Part shown: positions 36,617 to 45,556 of the stretch, piece after piece | How the letters are laid out: every line of letters starts with the position of its first letter | How positions within the stretch are numbered: position 1 is the stretch's first letter | Assembly (NCBI RefSeq): GCF_023130475.1 | Contig: NZ_JAKHEX010000006.1 | Span: 61,010 to 125,009, forward strand | Reading direction: 5' to 3' | DNA: 64,000 nucleotides | Origin: Aciditerrimonas ferrireducens | Lineage (GTDB): Bacteria; Actinomycetota; Acidimicrobiia; Acidimicrobiales; UBA8190 | Position numbers and translations under genes: made by a program | The notes under the pieces: model-generated | The model's input: only the letters and a program-made list of their open reading frames with translations | What the model was told of the DNA's origin: nothing | Database searches by the model: none

Positions 36617-36943
36617 ATGAGCGACCTGATCCGTTCCCTGACCACCAGCACCTTCGACGAGTACGTGACCACGGCCGACCGACCCGTGGTCGTGGATTTC
36701 TGGGCTGAGTGGTGCGGGCCGTGCAAGATGATCGCCCCCGTCCTCGAGGAGATCGCCACCGAGCAGCAGGACCGCTTGGCGGTGGCGAAGGTCAACGTCG
36801 ACGAGAACCCGGAGCTGGCCCGGCGGTACGACGTGCTGAGCATCCCGACCCTGCTGGTCTTGAAGGAGGGCAAGCCCCTCGCCCGGATCGTGGGAGCCCG
36901 GGGCAAGGCGCAGCTGGTCCAGGAACTGGCCGCCTACCTCTAG
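36617..36943 (+). CDS. trxA: Thioredoxin
   Basis: A 108-residue thioredoxin with the active site WCGPCK, the cis-Pro segment [10 protein letters not shown] and the usual start ([22 protein letters not shown]). AGGAG lies upstream of ATG 36617. It reduces cytosolic disulfides using electrons from the TrxB encoded just before it. The following cwlM-like gene begins only a few bases after its stop. Confidence 0.96.
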   Translation: MSDLIRSLTTSTFDEYVTTADRPVVVDFWAEWCGPCKMIAPVLEEIATEQQDRLAVAKVNVDENPELARRYDVLSIPTLLVLKEGKPLARIVGARGKAQLVQELAAYL

Positions 36944-36945
36944 GC

Positions 36946-37839
36946 CTCCCGCTCCGGCCCGCCGACCACGGACCGGCGGTCACCGACCTTCAACGTCGTC
37001 TGGCCGACCTGGGCCTTTCGTGCGCGCCGGACACCCCTGGCCACTTCGGCCCGGGGACCCGCGCCGCCCTCGAGGCCTTCCAGCACCGCCGCGGCCTGCG
37101 GGTCGACGGGGTCTGCGGCCGGGAGACCTGGAGCGCCCTGGTCGAGGCCGGCTACCAGCTCGGGAGTCGCCTCCTCTACCTCCGCCGACCCATGCTCCGC
37201 GGGGACGACGTCGCCGAACTCCAGCAGCGCCTCGCCGCCCTCGGCTTCGACCCTGGTCGGGTCGACGGGATCTTCGGCCCCACCACCGCCCCTCGAGTGA
37301 CCCCCCGGCACCCCGAGCTCTCCCTCGTGTCGGTGGTGCGCGACCGGGAACGGCTGCTCCGTGGCCCCCGGACCCTCCTCCGTCGCCGGATCGCCCTCGC
37401 CGAGCCCGGTGGCCTCGACGCCCTCGCCGCGGCCGTCCGCCGCCGGCTGGCTCGACGCGGCGCGCTGGTCGTGCCCATCCTCCATCCCGACGGTTCGGTC
37501 CAAGCGGCGATGGCGAACCGCGCCGAGGTTGACGTCTTCCTCGGCCTCCGTCTCGAACCCACAGCCGCCCACTGCACCTGCGCCTACTACGCGGGGTACC
37601 GTTACGTCTCACCAGGCGGACAACGTCTTGCGGAAATGGTCGCTCGAGCGATCGACGAGACACTCGAGCTCGTTGAGGCCACTGCGGTGGTCGGGATGTC
37701 GGTGCCTGTCCTCCGGGAGACCCAGATGCCCGCCGTCCGCTGCGAACTCGGCCCCGCCGACCTCCTGGTGGCCCGCCTGGCAGAGGTGGCCGAAGCCCTG
37801 GCCGGCGCCCTCGAAGCCTGGGCTGCCGCCCCCGTCTGA
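36946..37839 (+). CDS. CwlM-like peptidoglycan-binding/amidase-fold protein, damaged
   Basis: Homology starts right after trxA. A complete peptidoglycan-binding-1 domain (AVTDLQRRLADLG ... FGPGTRAALEAFQHRRGLRVDGVCGRETW) is followed by half of a second (RGDDVAELQQRLAALGFDPGRVDGIFGPTT), which stops short; an amidase_3-like region then follows (MANRAEVDVFLGLRLEP, GGQRLAEMVARAI) in which the zinc-binding His after the second strand is replaced and no DPGHGG motif is seen. Mycobacterial CwlM is likewise a non-catalytic regulator of MurA. No ATG/GTG/TTG start lies in this frame between trxA and the first domain; the nearest upstream in-frame start is inside trxA (GTG 36709), and ATG 37192 would drop the first domain. 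Confidence 0.6.
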   Translation, partial: LPLRPADHGPAVTDLQRRLADLGLSCAPDTPGHFGPGTRAALEAFQHRRGLRVDGVCGRETWSALVEAGYQLGSRLLYLRRPMLRGDDVAELQQRLAALGFDPGRVDGIFGPTTAPRVTPRHPELSLVSVVRDRERLLRGPRTLLRRRIALAEPGGLDALAAAVRRRLARRGALVVPILHPDGSVQAAMANRAEVDVFLGLRLEPTAAHCTCAYYAGYRYVSPGGQRLAEMVARAIDETLELVEATAVVGMSVPVLRETQMPAVRCELGPADLLVARLAEVAEALAGALEAWAAAPV

Positions 37840-37850
37840 TTCCGCCGGCT

Positions 37851-39614
37851 TCAGCTGCTGCCTGCGGGCTGGGCGACGCTCGGGAGTCCGTAGGCCCGCA
37901 CGGCGTACTCCTCCACCATCCGCTGCGTCGTGAACCAGCTCCCGTTGCGGGCCAAGGCCCCCCGACCGACCGCCAGGAACCCTTCGGGGTCCCGGTAGTA
38001 GAGGGGGGCGACCGCCGTCGCCAACACCTCGACGAAGCTCCTCGCGTCCTCCTCGTAGGTCGGGTCCACGCCTGGTCGTCCCGTGGGATCCCCCACCCGC
38101 TCCGGCGAGCCGCCAATGGCCCAGCCCGTCACCCCCTCCTCGTGCCCCTCGACCCACCAGCCGTCCAGCACGCTCAGGCTCGGGACGCCGTTCACCGCAG
38201 CCTTCATCCCGCTGGTCCCCGAAGCCTCGTACGGTCGGACGGGCGTGTTGCACCAGACGTCGACGCCAGCCACCAGCGTCCGAGCGACCGCCAGGTCGTA
38301 GTCGGGGACGAACGCGATCGTGACGGTCCCGGCCAGGGCATCCCGGGCTGCCAGCACGTCACGGATGAGGGCTTTGCCAGGCTCGTCCCGGGGATGGGCC
38401 TTGCCGGCGAAGACCAACTGCAGGGGGCCGACCTCGGCCACCACCCGCCTGAGCCCCTCGGGATCGGCCAGGACGAGCGTCGTCCGCTTGTAGGCCGTGG
38501 CTCGCCGGGCGACGCCCAGGGTCAGCACCGTCGGGTCCAACAGGGGCCCGCCCCGCTCGGCCACCAGCGACGCCAAGGCCTCCTTGGCGACCCGATGGGC
38601 CGCAGCCAGCTCGGGCAGCGGCAGGGCCTCCTCGGCTGCCCGCAACCGGCCGTTGTCCTGTCGCCACCCGGGGACCCACCGATCGAGGACGGCGCCCACC
38701 GGGGGGGCGACCCACGTCGGGGCGTGCACCCCGTTCGTCACCGCCGCCACCTGGATCCCCGGGAACATGGACGCTGTCACCTGGGCGTGACGCCGGGAGA
38801 CCGCGTTGACCCAGCGACTGCCGGCAATGGCCAGCTCCGTCATGTTCAACTCGCCCCCGGGTGCCAGCAGGCCCTTGCTCACCAGCGCGGCCGCGAGCAC
38901 CTCACCGGCCTCGGCCCGCACCATGGCCTCCGGGAAGCGGTCGTGCCCGGCTGCCACCGGGGTGTGGGTGGTGAAGACGCAGCGTTCCCGGACCGCTTCC
39001 CAGTTGCCGTCGGCCTCGGCCAGGAGCCCCAGCAAGGCGAAGGCGGCGTGGCCTTCGTTCAGGTGCACCGTGCGCACCGGCGCCCCCAGCGCCCGCAGGA
39101 GCGCCAGGCCGCCCAGGCCGAGCACGAGCTCCTGGCGCAGTCGGTACCGCTGGTCGCCACCGTAGAGGACGTCGGTCAGCTCCTGGTCCTCGGGCAGGTT
39201 GCCCGGCACTCGCGTGTCCAGGAAGTACACCGGCACGACGCCTCGCGCACCGCTGATGACGAAGCGCCACGCCCCGACCCGCACGTAGCGTCCTGCGAGG
39301 GGCACGCTCACCTCGAAGCCCACCCGCTCGAGGTGCTCAGCCGGGTCCCAAGCCACTGGCCGTTCCTGTTGGCCTCCGGCCTCGTCGAGGGCCTGGGAGA
39401 AGTAGCCCTGGTGATAGAGGAGGGTCACGCCGACCATCGGCACGCCAGCATCCGCTGCCGCCCGCAGGTGATCGCCGGCGAGCACCCCCAGCCCACCGCT
39501 GTAGGTCGGCACGGCGTCGGCGACGGCCACCTCCATCGACAAGTAGGCCACCAGGCCCTGCCCTTCCGACTTCGGCCCCTCCTGCCGCACCCGTCCACTC
39601 CCTTCGTCCCTCAC
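37851..39614 (-). CDS. glgP: Alpha-glucan phosphorylase, short GT35 type
   Basis: A 587-residue glycogen/maltodextrin phosphorylase of the shorter bacterial-archaeal type. YSGGLGVLAGDHLRAAAD near the N-terminus, HLNEGHAAFALL, FTTHTPVAAGHDRFP, NGVHAPTW, and the pyridoxal-phosphate site RPYEASGTSGMKAAVNG (Lys) are all present. It releases glucose-1-phosphate from storage glucan. It sits downstream of parB with a 201-nt gap containing repeated palindromes that could be its own control site. A metabolic gene between parB and the cwlM-like gene is unusual for this conserved region. Confidence 0.92.
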   Translation of the reverse strand: MRDEGSGRVRQEGPKSEGQGLVAYLSMEVAVADAVPTYSGGLGVLAGDHLRAAADAGVPMVGVTLLYHQGYFSQALDEAGGQQERPVAWDPAEHLERVGFEVSVPLAGRYVRVGAWRFVISGARGVVPVYFLDTRVPGNLPEDQELTDVLYGGDQRYRLRQELVLGLGGLALLRALGAPVRTVHLNEGHAAFALLGLLAEADGNWEAVRERCVFTTHTPVAAGHDRFPEAMVRAEAGEVLAAALVSKGLLAPGGELNMTELAIAGSRWVNAVSRRHAQVTASMFPGIQVAAVTNGVHAPTWVAPPVGAVLDRWVPGWRQDNGRLRAAEEALPLPELAAAHRVAKEALASLVAERGGPLLDPTVLTLGVARRATAYKRTTLVLADPEGLRRVVAEVGPLQLVFAGKAHPRDEPGKALIRDVLAARDALAGTVTIAFVPDYDLAVARTLVAGVDVWCNTPVRPYEASGTSGMKAAVNGVPSLSVLDGWWVEGHEEGVTGWAIGGSPERVGDPTGRPGVDPTYEEDARSFVEVLATAVAPLYYRDPEGFLAVGRGALARNGSWFTTQRMVEEYAVRAYGLPSVAQPAGSS

Positions 39615-39628
39615 CCCACGGTCCAGCT

Positions 39629-39658
39629 GTCCACAGCCTCATGCACAGGTTGTGGACC
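39629..39658. promoter_or_regulatory. Two DnaA-box-like nonamers upstream of glgP
   Basis: TGTCCACAG (39629-39637) and TTGTGGACC (39650-39658) each differ by one or two bases from the actinobacterial DnaA box TTGTCCACA (or complement) and point towards each other. Confidence 0.35.
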
Positions 39659-39686
39659 ACCTGACCCCGCACCAGAGCCTCGGCTT

Positions 39687-39740
39687 CCACGTTCCGTGGT
39701 CCCAACCTGTTCTGCCTGGTCGTTTCCCACGTTCCGTGAA
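39687..39740. repeat. Paired palindromic operator-like repeats upstream of glgP
   Basis: CCACGTTCCGTG occurs at 39687-39698 and 39727-39738, 40 bp apart (about four helical turns). Each is an inverted repeat CACG-TTC-CGTG. They lie in the glgP-parB gap and could bind a dimeric regulator of glgP. Confidence 0.5.
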
Positions 39741-39815
39741 CATAGCCTCACGGTCTTCGCCCATTTGAAAGCTCACGGGAGAGAGCAGTGTGTCGTCCTC
39801 CGTCACCCTCGACTC

Positions 39816-40820
39816 TCACTCGCCAGCAACCATCCGGCGGTAGATCCGCTCCAGGTCCTCCAAGGACGCGAACTCGATGACGATTCGCCCTCGGGCCGTC
39901 CCCATCTCGACCTTGACTCGCGTCTCGAGGTAATCGGCCAGCAGCTCCTCCAACTCCAGCACGCCGGCGTCCGGGAGCGGCTGTTCCAGCCGCTCCCGCA
40001 CGGCCGAGCGTCCTGGTTCCCCGCTGCGGCCCGGCATCGTGCCGGCACCCAGGCCCACCGGCTCGGCAGCCCGTTGCGGTGCCGGTTCGTCCCGTGGCGC
40101 TGGTGCCGACGCGGGCCCTTGCGCCTCGACCGTCGGCGCCAGCTCGACCGCCGACGCACTGGACTGCCGCACGAGCTCTTCCACTGCCCGGACCGTCAGC
40201 CCTTCTGCGACGACCCGTTGGGCCAGCTGCTCCTGCAGACTCCGATCGGGCGTGCCCAGCAATGCTCGAGCGTGGCCCGCCGAGAGGCTGCCCTCGGCCA
40301 GGGCCCGCTGCACCCCGGCGGGCAGCTGCAAGAGACGCAGGGTGTTCGTGACGGCAGCCCGACTCTTCCCGACCCGAGCCGCCACCTGCTCATGGGTGTA
40401 GGAGAACTCGTCGATGAGCTGCTGGTACGCCGTCGCTTCCTCGATCGGGTTCAGATCCTGCCGGTGGAGGTTCTCCACCAGGGCTTGTTCCAGCGACTGG
40501 AGGTCGTTCGCCTGCTGCACCAGCACCGGGATGGTCTGCCGTCCGGCGCGTTTCGCCGCTCGCCAGCGCCGCTCGCCAGCGATCAACTCGAACTGGCCGT
40601 CCCCGAGCTCCCGCACCAGCACCGGCTGGAGGACGCCGAGCTCCTTGATCGAGGCTGCCAACGAGGCCATGGCTTCTTCGTCGAACCGCCGCCTCGGCTG
40701 GTGCGGGTTCGGACGGATGGCCGAGATCGGCACCTCCCGATAGGCCGTGCCCGTGGTCGTGACCTCAGTCGGGATCAACGCCCCCAGGCCCCGACCCAGC
40801 CCGCTACGCCGCGCCACCAC
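39816..40820 (-). CDS. parB: Chromosome partitioning protein ParB
   Basis: A 334-residue centromere-binding CTP switch protein. The N-terminal CTPase domain has the box GERRWRAAKRAG; the central helix-turn-helix includes YTHEQVAARVGKSRAAVTNTLRLL and GSLSAGHARALLG; the C-terminal dimerisation domain (LEELLADYLETRVKVEMG) is intact. Binds parS, and one clear parS lies near parA (41835-41850). Overlaps parA by 17 nt. Confidence 0.96.
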   Translation of the reverse strand: MVARRSGLGRGLGALIPTEVTTTGTAYREVPISAIRPNPHQPRRRFDEEAMASLAASIKELGVLQPVLVRELGDGQFELIAGERRWRAAKRAGRQTIPVLVQQANDLQSLEQALVENLHRQDLNPIEEATAYQQLIDEFSYTHEQVAARVGKSRAAVTNTLRLLQLPAGVQRALAEGSLSAGHARALLGTPDRSLQEQLAQRVVAEGLTVRAVEELVRQSSASAVELAPTVEAQGPASAPAPRDEPAPQRAAEPVGLGAGTMPGRSGEPGRSAVRERLEQPLPDAGVLELEELLADYLETRVKVEMGTARGRIVIEFASLEDLERIYRRMVAGE

Positions 40821-41709
40821 TCACCTCCCGGGCCAGTTCCCGATAGGCGATTGCCCCTCGGGACGTCGGATCGAACACCGTGATCGGTTGCCCGAACGAC
40901 GGTGCCTCGGAGATCCGCACCGTCCGGGGGATGACGTGCCGGCAGACCTTGTCCCCGAAGTGCTGACGGACTTCCTCGGCCACCTGCTCGGCCAGCTTGG
41001 TCCGAGCGTCGTACATCGTCAGCACGATGGTGCTCACCTCCAGCTCGCTGTTCAGGTTGGCCTGCACCAGGTGGACGTTCCGCAGGAGCTGGCCGAGGCC
41101 CTCCAGGGCGTAGTACTCGCACTGGATCGGGACCAGCACCTCCTTGGCAGCCGCCAAGCCGTTCACCGTGATGAGTCCGAGCGAGGGCGGGCAGTCGATG
41201 AGGATGTAGTCGAAATCCCCCAGGATGGGGTGCAAGGCCCGCCGAAGCCGGAGCTCCCGGCTGAAGATCGGCACCAGCTCGATCTCGGCGCCCGCCAAGT
41301 CGATGGTGGCAGGCGCAACGAAGAGATTTCGTACGCTCGTCGGCTCGATGCAGTCCTCGAGGGGTGCCTCTCGCATCAGCACGTCGTACATCGACAGCTC
41401 GTAGCTCCGCCCGTCGATCCCCAGGCCAGTGGTGGCATTGCCCTGGGGATCGAGGTCGACCACGAGGACGCGGTACCCCAGTTCGGCGAGGCCGGCCCCG
41501 AGGTTCACTGCCGTCGTGGTCTTCCCCACGCCACCCTTCTGGTTGGCGATGGCGATGACTCGGGCCTCGCCCGTCTTCGTGCCCGCTTTTCGTTCGGCGT
41601 CGGCCGGGACGGCCTCTGGCGTCGCCCCGGGAGTGGCCCCGTCCGGATCGACGGCTGCCGGATCGACGACCTTAGGCTCGCTGTCGGCATCGACCTCAGT
41701 GTTCGTCAT
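40804..41709 (-). CDS. parA: Chromosome partitioning ATPase ParA
   Basis: A 301-residue Walker-type ATPase. Deviant Walker A ANQKGGVGKTTT, VVDLDPQGNATTGLG, and FDYILIDCPPSLG are present; the first ~55 residues are an acidic, low-complexity leader. I start at ATG 41709; the frame extends upstream to 41748 but with no homology. Works with ParB to segregate origins. parS lies about 130 nt upstream. Confidence 0.95.
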   Translation of the reverse strand: MTNTEVDADSEPKVVDPAAVDPDGATPGATPEAVPADAERKAGTKTGEARVIAIANQKGGVGKTTTAVNLGAGLAELGYRVLVVDLDPQGNATTGLGIDGRSYELSMYDVLMREAPLEDCIEPTSVRNLFVAPATIDLAGAEIELVPIFSRELRLRRALHPILGDFDYILIDCPPSLGLITVNGLAAAKEVLVPIQCEYYALEGLGQLLRNVHLVQANLNSELEVSTIVLTMYDARTKLAEQVAEEVRQHFGDKVCRHVIPRTVRISEAPSFGQPITVFDPTSRGAIAYRELAREVSGGAA

Positions 41710-41834
41710 TCGTGCTTCCCATGCTCTGCCGCTCCTTCGTCCGCGCACTGACCCTCGAGACGGACGGCGGACCTGCTCATCCTCGTCGCTCGGGTCCCCC
41801 TGGTCAAGGCCAGTGGCGTTCGACCCGTTCGACG

Positions 41835-41850
41835 TGTTTCACGTGGAACA
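41835..41850. promoter_or_regulatory. parS centromere site
   Basis: TGTTTCACGTGGAACA differs at one position from the canonical 16-bp parS TGTTTCACGTGAAACA. It lies in the parA-rsmG gap, about 4 kb from dnaA, the usual place for a ParB loading site. Confidence 0.9.
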
Positions 41851-41852
41851 CC

Positions 41853-42460
41853 TCATGGGTGTCGTTCCCGCCGCCCGCCTTCCGCGCCACCAAAGAGGGG
41901 GCGCCGATTCGGCACGCCGGTGCGCCGAGGGTACCGCTCCGGGCACGCCTGCACCGCCCGAAGCACCGCGACGTGCGCTCCTGGTGCCATGGCGCCCCAC
42001 CAGGCCAGCTCCAAGCCCAGCAGGGATAGCCCCTCAACCGGCCACCGGCCGACGCCGTCCGGTGGCTCCGCCACCACGAGGACACCACCAGGTCGGAGAA
42101 AGGGTGCCCCGCACTCCGCCGTGACCGCCGGCTTGCCGAAAGCTCGCGCGGTGACCACCAAGGCGGCATGCCGCCGGCTGGGATCGCGGCCGGCTTCCTC
42201 GGCTCGACGAGCATCGACCTGCACTCGATCGATCCAGCCAAGCCCCTCGACCGTCTCGGCCAGCCACGCCGCCCTGGTGGTGCTCGCCTCTTGCAGGAGC
42301 AGCCGTTGCGTCGGCCACCACCCGGCGATGAGCAACCCAGGGACCCCGCCGCCCGGGCCGAGATCGACGAGCACCGAGTCCTGCCATCCAGGCGGCGCGA
42401 AGCGCTCGATGACGCCGAGGAACCCGCGGCGGCGAGCCGTGCCAGAAGCGCCTCTGGCAC
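41853..42460 (-). pseudogene. rsmG: 16S rRNA (guanine527-N7)-methyltransferase, frameshifted near the N-terminus
   Basis: The N-terminal reading (VPEALLARLAAAG) is in one frame; after a G-run at ~42421-42428 homology moves to another (FLGVIERFAPPGWQDSVLVDLGPGGGVPGL) and continues to a normal end (AVTAECGAPFLRPGGVLVVAEPP ... GVPNRRPLF). A base gain or loss in the run explains the change; the stretch between FLG and the AdoMet motif DLGPGGG also looks shorter than in relatives. GTG 42374 could start a shortened protein at VLVDLG, without the N-terminal helical part. RsmG makes m7G527; its loss in other bacteria gives low-level streptomycin resistance. Confidence 0.75.
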
Positions 42461-42483
42461 GGCAGGACTCTGGTGCGTCGCGC

Positions 42484-43566
42484 TCAGCTCGCCTGCTCGG
42501 CGTCCCCAGCCGGCACGATGACCGTGAACCGACGGGGCTCCTCGCCCTCCGACCGGGTGGTGACGCCCTGCATGGCCGCGACCGTGTCGTGGACGACCTT
42601 GCGGTCGGCGGCGCTCATGGGCTCGAGTGCCCGGGCTTCCCCGGTCCGCAGGACCTCCTCGGCGACCTGCCGTGTGAAGCGCTCGAGGGCCGCGACACGA
42701 CGGGCTCGGTAGCCGGCTACGTCGAGGACGAGGCGCTCGCTCTGGCCTTTCGTCTGCCGCTGGAGGTGGGCGCGAGCCACTTCCTGGAGCGCGGCCATCG
42801 TGGCCCCTGCCGGGCCGACCAGGGGGCCGAGGCCTTCACCCTGGATCTCGATGACCACTCCCCGCTCGGCCTCGTACGCCCCGCGCACGGTCGCCGGGAT
42901 GCCCATCGCCTCGAGCAGACCCTCGAGGAATCGGACGGACAGCTCTGCCTGCTCCGCGCCGTTCACCTCGACCACCGTCCCTTCTCCTTGCCTGCCGTGA
43001 TCGCTCTCGACAACCACGTCCGTCGCCGCCCCCCTCGGCATCTCGAGGTCCCGCTGGTCGACCGGGCGTGCGTCGTGCCCATCGACGTCAGCAGCACTCG
43101 ACGCGGGCACCTGGGATGTGGCCTCGCCGGTGCGGACCGAGCCGCTGTTCCGGTGGCTTCGGCCCCGCCCCCGGTTCCGACGACGTCGGTTCCCGCCAGG
43201 AGATCCGGCAAGCTTTCCGTTCTGTTCGCCTTCCGGAGGGCTGACCACCAGTGCGCCTGGCCCGCTGGACCGGGCGGCCACCGGCTCGTCCTGGCCCTCG
43301 TCTCGCACCTCGAGTGCCGTCGACCCTCGCTCTCGACCGCCGTTGTACCGCTGCCGACGCCGTCGATCGTGGCTCCGCTTCGGTCGCGGACGCGTGGGCC
43401 GAACCCTCGCTCGGACGCGAGCCTCGCCGCGCCAACGGCCGAAGAGCCCAGGACGTGGCTCCTGGATCACGACGAACTCGGCATCGCCCTCGGCCACACC
43501 GAGCTGCTCGAGAGCTGCCTCCTTGGCCTGTTCGAGGGTCTTGCCCGTGGTCTCGACCCATTCCAC
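42484..43566 (-). CDS. jag: Jag/SpoIIIJ-associated RNA-binding protein (KhpB)
   Basis: A 360-residue protein: an N-terminal Jag domain (MEWVETTGKTLEQAKEAAL ... EEPRPGLFGRW-like QEPRPGLFGRWRGEA), a ~150-residue low-complexity basic/Gly linker, a KH domain (VIEIQGEGLGPLVGPAGATMAALQEVARAHL) and an R3H domain (PMSAADRKVVHDTVA, SEGEEPRR). It binds small and messenger RNAs and is linked to YidC. Starts 3 nt after yidC. The linker is much longer than in most relatives. Confidence 0.92.
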   Translation of the reverse strand: MEWVETTGKTLEQAKEAALEQLGVAEGDAEFVVIQEPRPGLFGRWRGEARVRARVRPTRPRPKRSHDRRRRQRYNGGRERGSTALEVRDEGQDEPVAARSSGPGALVVSPPEGEQNGKLAGSPGGNRRRRNRGRGRSHRNSGSVRTGEATSQVPASSAADVDGHDARPVDQRDLEMPRGAATDVVVESDHGRQGEGTVVEVNGAEQAELSVRFLEGLLEAMGIPATVRGAYEAERGVVIEIQGEGLGPLVGPAGATMAALQEVARAHLQRQTKGQSERLVLDVAGYRARRVAALERFTRQVAEEVLRTGEARALEPMSAADRKVVHDTVAAMQGVTTRSEGEEPRRFTVIVPAGDAEQAS

Positions 43567-43569
43567 GGC

Positions 43570-44703
43570 TCAGGCCTTCCTCGCTCGGCGCTGGCCCGAA
43601 CTGCTTCCCGCCCGAACCCCGGCCGGCGGGGTCGTGGTCCCATTCGGCCGGCGACGTGTACCGCCGTTCCTCGCGACCTCGCCGGTGCTCGCCGACGCCG
43701 CGGCCTTCACCGACGCCGCCTTCTGCGGCGGTGCTTTCGGTTTCGTCGGTTGCTGGGAACCGGCTTTCCCGCCGACAGACTGTCCTGGCCGGGACTGCTT
43801 CACCGACGACGACCGACCCGCTGCCGGCCGAGGGGCCTGTGCCCCCTGGCTCGTTGCCTGCAGCGCGCGCTGCTGCTCGAGGGCCCGCTGCTGGGCTTCG
43901 GCCAGCCGCTCGAAGAGGCCCTTGCGCTTCGGTTTCGAGCCGTCGCCCACTTTCGCCACCCGGGGGGTCTCGGCGTCGGGGACCTTGCGGTAGGCCCAGG
44001 TCTGCAGGCCGATCCGGCAGAGCGACGACACGATGAAATAGACGTTCACGCCGGCCGAGATCCGGATGTAGATGATGGCGAAGATGATCGGCATGAACTT
44101 CTGGACGGCCTGCATCTGCGGATTGCTGTTGGCCGTTCCGTTCCGCTTGTTCATCTGATGGATCTGCAGGTACTGCAGGCCAATGGCGATGAAGAGGTCA
44201 TCGGCCAGGTTCAGGCCGAAGGCGTTCATGACCCCGGGGTGGAGCTTCAGGCTGTGGTAGAGCGCCGTGCCGTGCCCGATGTAGCGGGGTTCGGCCACCC
44301 GACGGCCGTGCACGACGACGGTGTTCGTCAAGCCCTCGATAACGCCGTAGAGGAAGATGAAGATCGGGAACTGCAGGAGCATCGGCAAACAGCCCGCTGT
44401 CGGGCTGATGTCGTGCTCCCGGTAGAGCTTCATCAGCTCCTCGTTGAGCTTGACCTTGTCGTGCTTGTATTTCTTCTGCAGCTCCCGCATCTCCGGCTGG
44501 AGCTTCGACATCGCGAGCATCGACCGGGTGCTCTTCACCGTGAGCGGTGCGGTGAGGATCATGACCACGAGGGTCAGCAAGGCAATCGCGATGGCGTAGT
44601 TCGGAACGAGCGCGTAGAAGCCAGCGATGATCCAGGCCATCGCGTCGTAGAACGGCTGGAAGATCCGGCCGATCGTGCTGGCGATCAGAACGGTGCCTGT
44701 CAC
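43570..44703 (-). CDS. yidC: Membrane protein insertase YidC
   Basis: A 377-residue Oxa1-type insertase without the large periplasmic domain of Gram-negatives. Five hydrophobic segments; conserved [36 protein letters not shown] cytoplasmic loop, and [19 protein letters not shown]. The C-terminal ~100 residues are basic and Pro/Ala/Lys-rich, probably binding the ribosome. Part of the rpmH-rnpA-yidD-yidC-jag operon. Confidence 0.95.
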   Translation of the reverse strand: MTGTVLIASTIGRIFQPFYDAMAWIIAGFYALVPNYAIAIALLTLVVMILTAPLTVKSTRSMLAMSKLQPEMRELQKKYKHDKVKLNEELMKLYREHDISPTAGCLPMLLQFPIFIFLYGVIEGLTNTVVVHGRRVAEPRYIGHGTALYHSLKLHPGVMNAFGLNLADDLFIAIGLQYLQIHQMNKRNGTANSNPQMQAVQKFMPIIFAIIYIRISAGVNVYFIVSSLCRIGLQTWAYRKVPDAETPRVAKVGDGSKPKRKGLFERLAEAQQRALEQQRALQATSQGAQAPRPAAGRSSSVKQSRPGQSVGGKAGSQQPTKPKAPPQKAASVKAAASASTGEVARNGGTRRRPNGTTTPPAGVRAGSSSGQRRARKA

Positions 44704-45059
44704 GGTGCGTCCTTCCTCATGACGACGTCGGGGGCCCGACTCCCGCCACGGGGCTGGCGAAGTTCCTCAGGCTCGGGAACCGGGTCGTAGCCTCGCCCTC
44801 CCCCCGGTCGGCAACGGGCGATCCGCCGCACCGCCAGCCAACCTCCACGCCAGACCCCGTAGCGATCCACGGCCTCCATGGCGTAGGCCGAGCAACTCGG
44901 AACGAACCGGCACGGCGATGGACGCCCAGCCCGGGCGAGCTGATAGATGCGGATGAGACCGAGGGCCGCCCGTCGTGGGCCGCGCCGGGATGGGGCCGAC
45001 GGCGACCCGCCGAGCGTCGCCTGTTGCTGCTCCGGCGTCACCCGCTGACCAGGGCTCAT
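44700..45059 (-). CDS. yidD: Membrane protein insertion efficiency factor YidD
   Basis: A 119-residue YidD with the diagnostic [19 protein letters not shown] and [14 protein letters not shown]ys-containing motifs. A ~30-residue N-terminal extension and a short tail flank the core. Overlaps rnpA (4 nt) and yidC (4 nt). Confidence 0.93.
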   Translation of the reverse strand: MSPGQRVTPEQQQATLGGSPSAPSRRGPRRAALGLIRIYQLARAGRPSPCRFVPSCSAYAMEAVDRYGVWRGGWLAVRRIARCRPGGGRGYDPVPEPEELRQPRGGSRAPDVVMRKDAP

Positions 45060-45415
45060 CGCCGGTCCTCGATCCCCCGGGCCACTCGGCGGAAGGCGGT
45101 GCCAACGATGGCTGCAAGCTGCGCGTAGGGCAGGGTCGCTCCTTGCGGTGCCACCACGACGAGGTAGGCACCCGGGGCGAGCCCGCCCTCGCGGACCAGC
45201 TCCATTACCACGGCACGGATCCGGCGCCGAACGCGGTTTCGCACCACGGCGTTTCCCACCCGCCGACCAACCGCGAAGGCCAGCCGGACCCGCGCGTCAT
45301 CGTGCTCGGCTGCCAGATGGACAACCGTGATCGGGCCCACGCGCGCGCGACGACCAGCGGCGCGCAGCGCCTCGAAGGTCTTGCGGTCCCCGATGCGCCA
45401 GACGCCATCGGGCAC
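45056..45415 (-). CDS. rnpA: Ribonuclease P protein component
   Basis: A 119-residue RNase P protein subunit. The RNR motif is in [19 protein letters not shown], and the N-terminal part ([21 protein letters not shown]) is typical. It assists 5' maturation of tRNAs together with the RNA subunit, which is not in this window. Lies 6 nt after rpmH. Confidence 0.95.
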   Translation of the reverse strand: MPDGVWRIGDRKTFEALRAAGRRARVGPITVVHLAAEHDDARVRLAFAVGRRVGNAVVRNRVRRRIRAVVMELVREGGLAPGAYLVVVAPQGATLPYAQLAAIVGTAFRRVARGIEDRR

Positions 45416-45421
45416 CCCCCG

Positions 45422-45556
45422 TCACGCGGACAGCCGACGACGGCCCCGGCGGCGGCGAGCTTGCAGGATGTGCTGACCGGCTCTGGTCGCCATACGTCGA
45501 CGAAACCCGTGCACCTTGGCACGCCGGCGATTGTTCGGCTGATAGGTCCGTTTCAC
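45422..45556 (-). CDS. rpmH: 50S ribosomal protein L34
   Basis: A 44-residue L34 read directly from the sequence: [20 protein letters not shown] at the start, then [15 protein letters not shown] and a terminal RRLSA. GTG start with GGAAGGA upstream. First gene of the operon leading to jag. A TAGCAT -10 candidate lies about 90 nt upstream (45646-45651). Confidence 0.97.
   Translation of the reverse strand: MKRTYQPNNRRRAKVHGFRRRMATRAGQHILQARRRRGRRRLSA

Noticed and set aside
41804..42460. An alternative full frame through the rsmG region continuing the N-terminal reading
   Set aside because: Beyond the first 13 residues it is low-complexity Ser/Arg sequence; the methyltransferase motifs are in the other frame.
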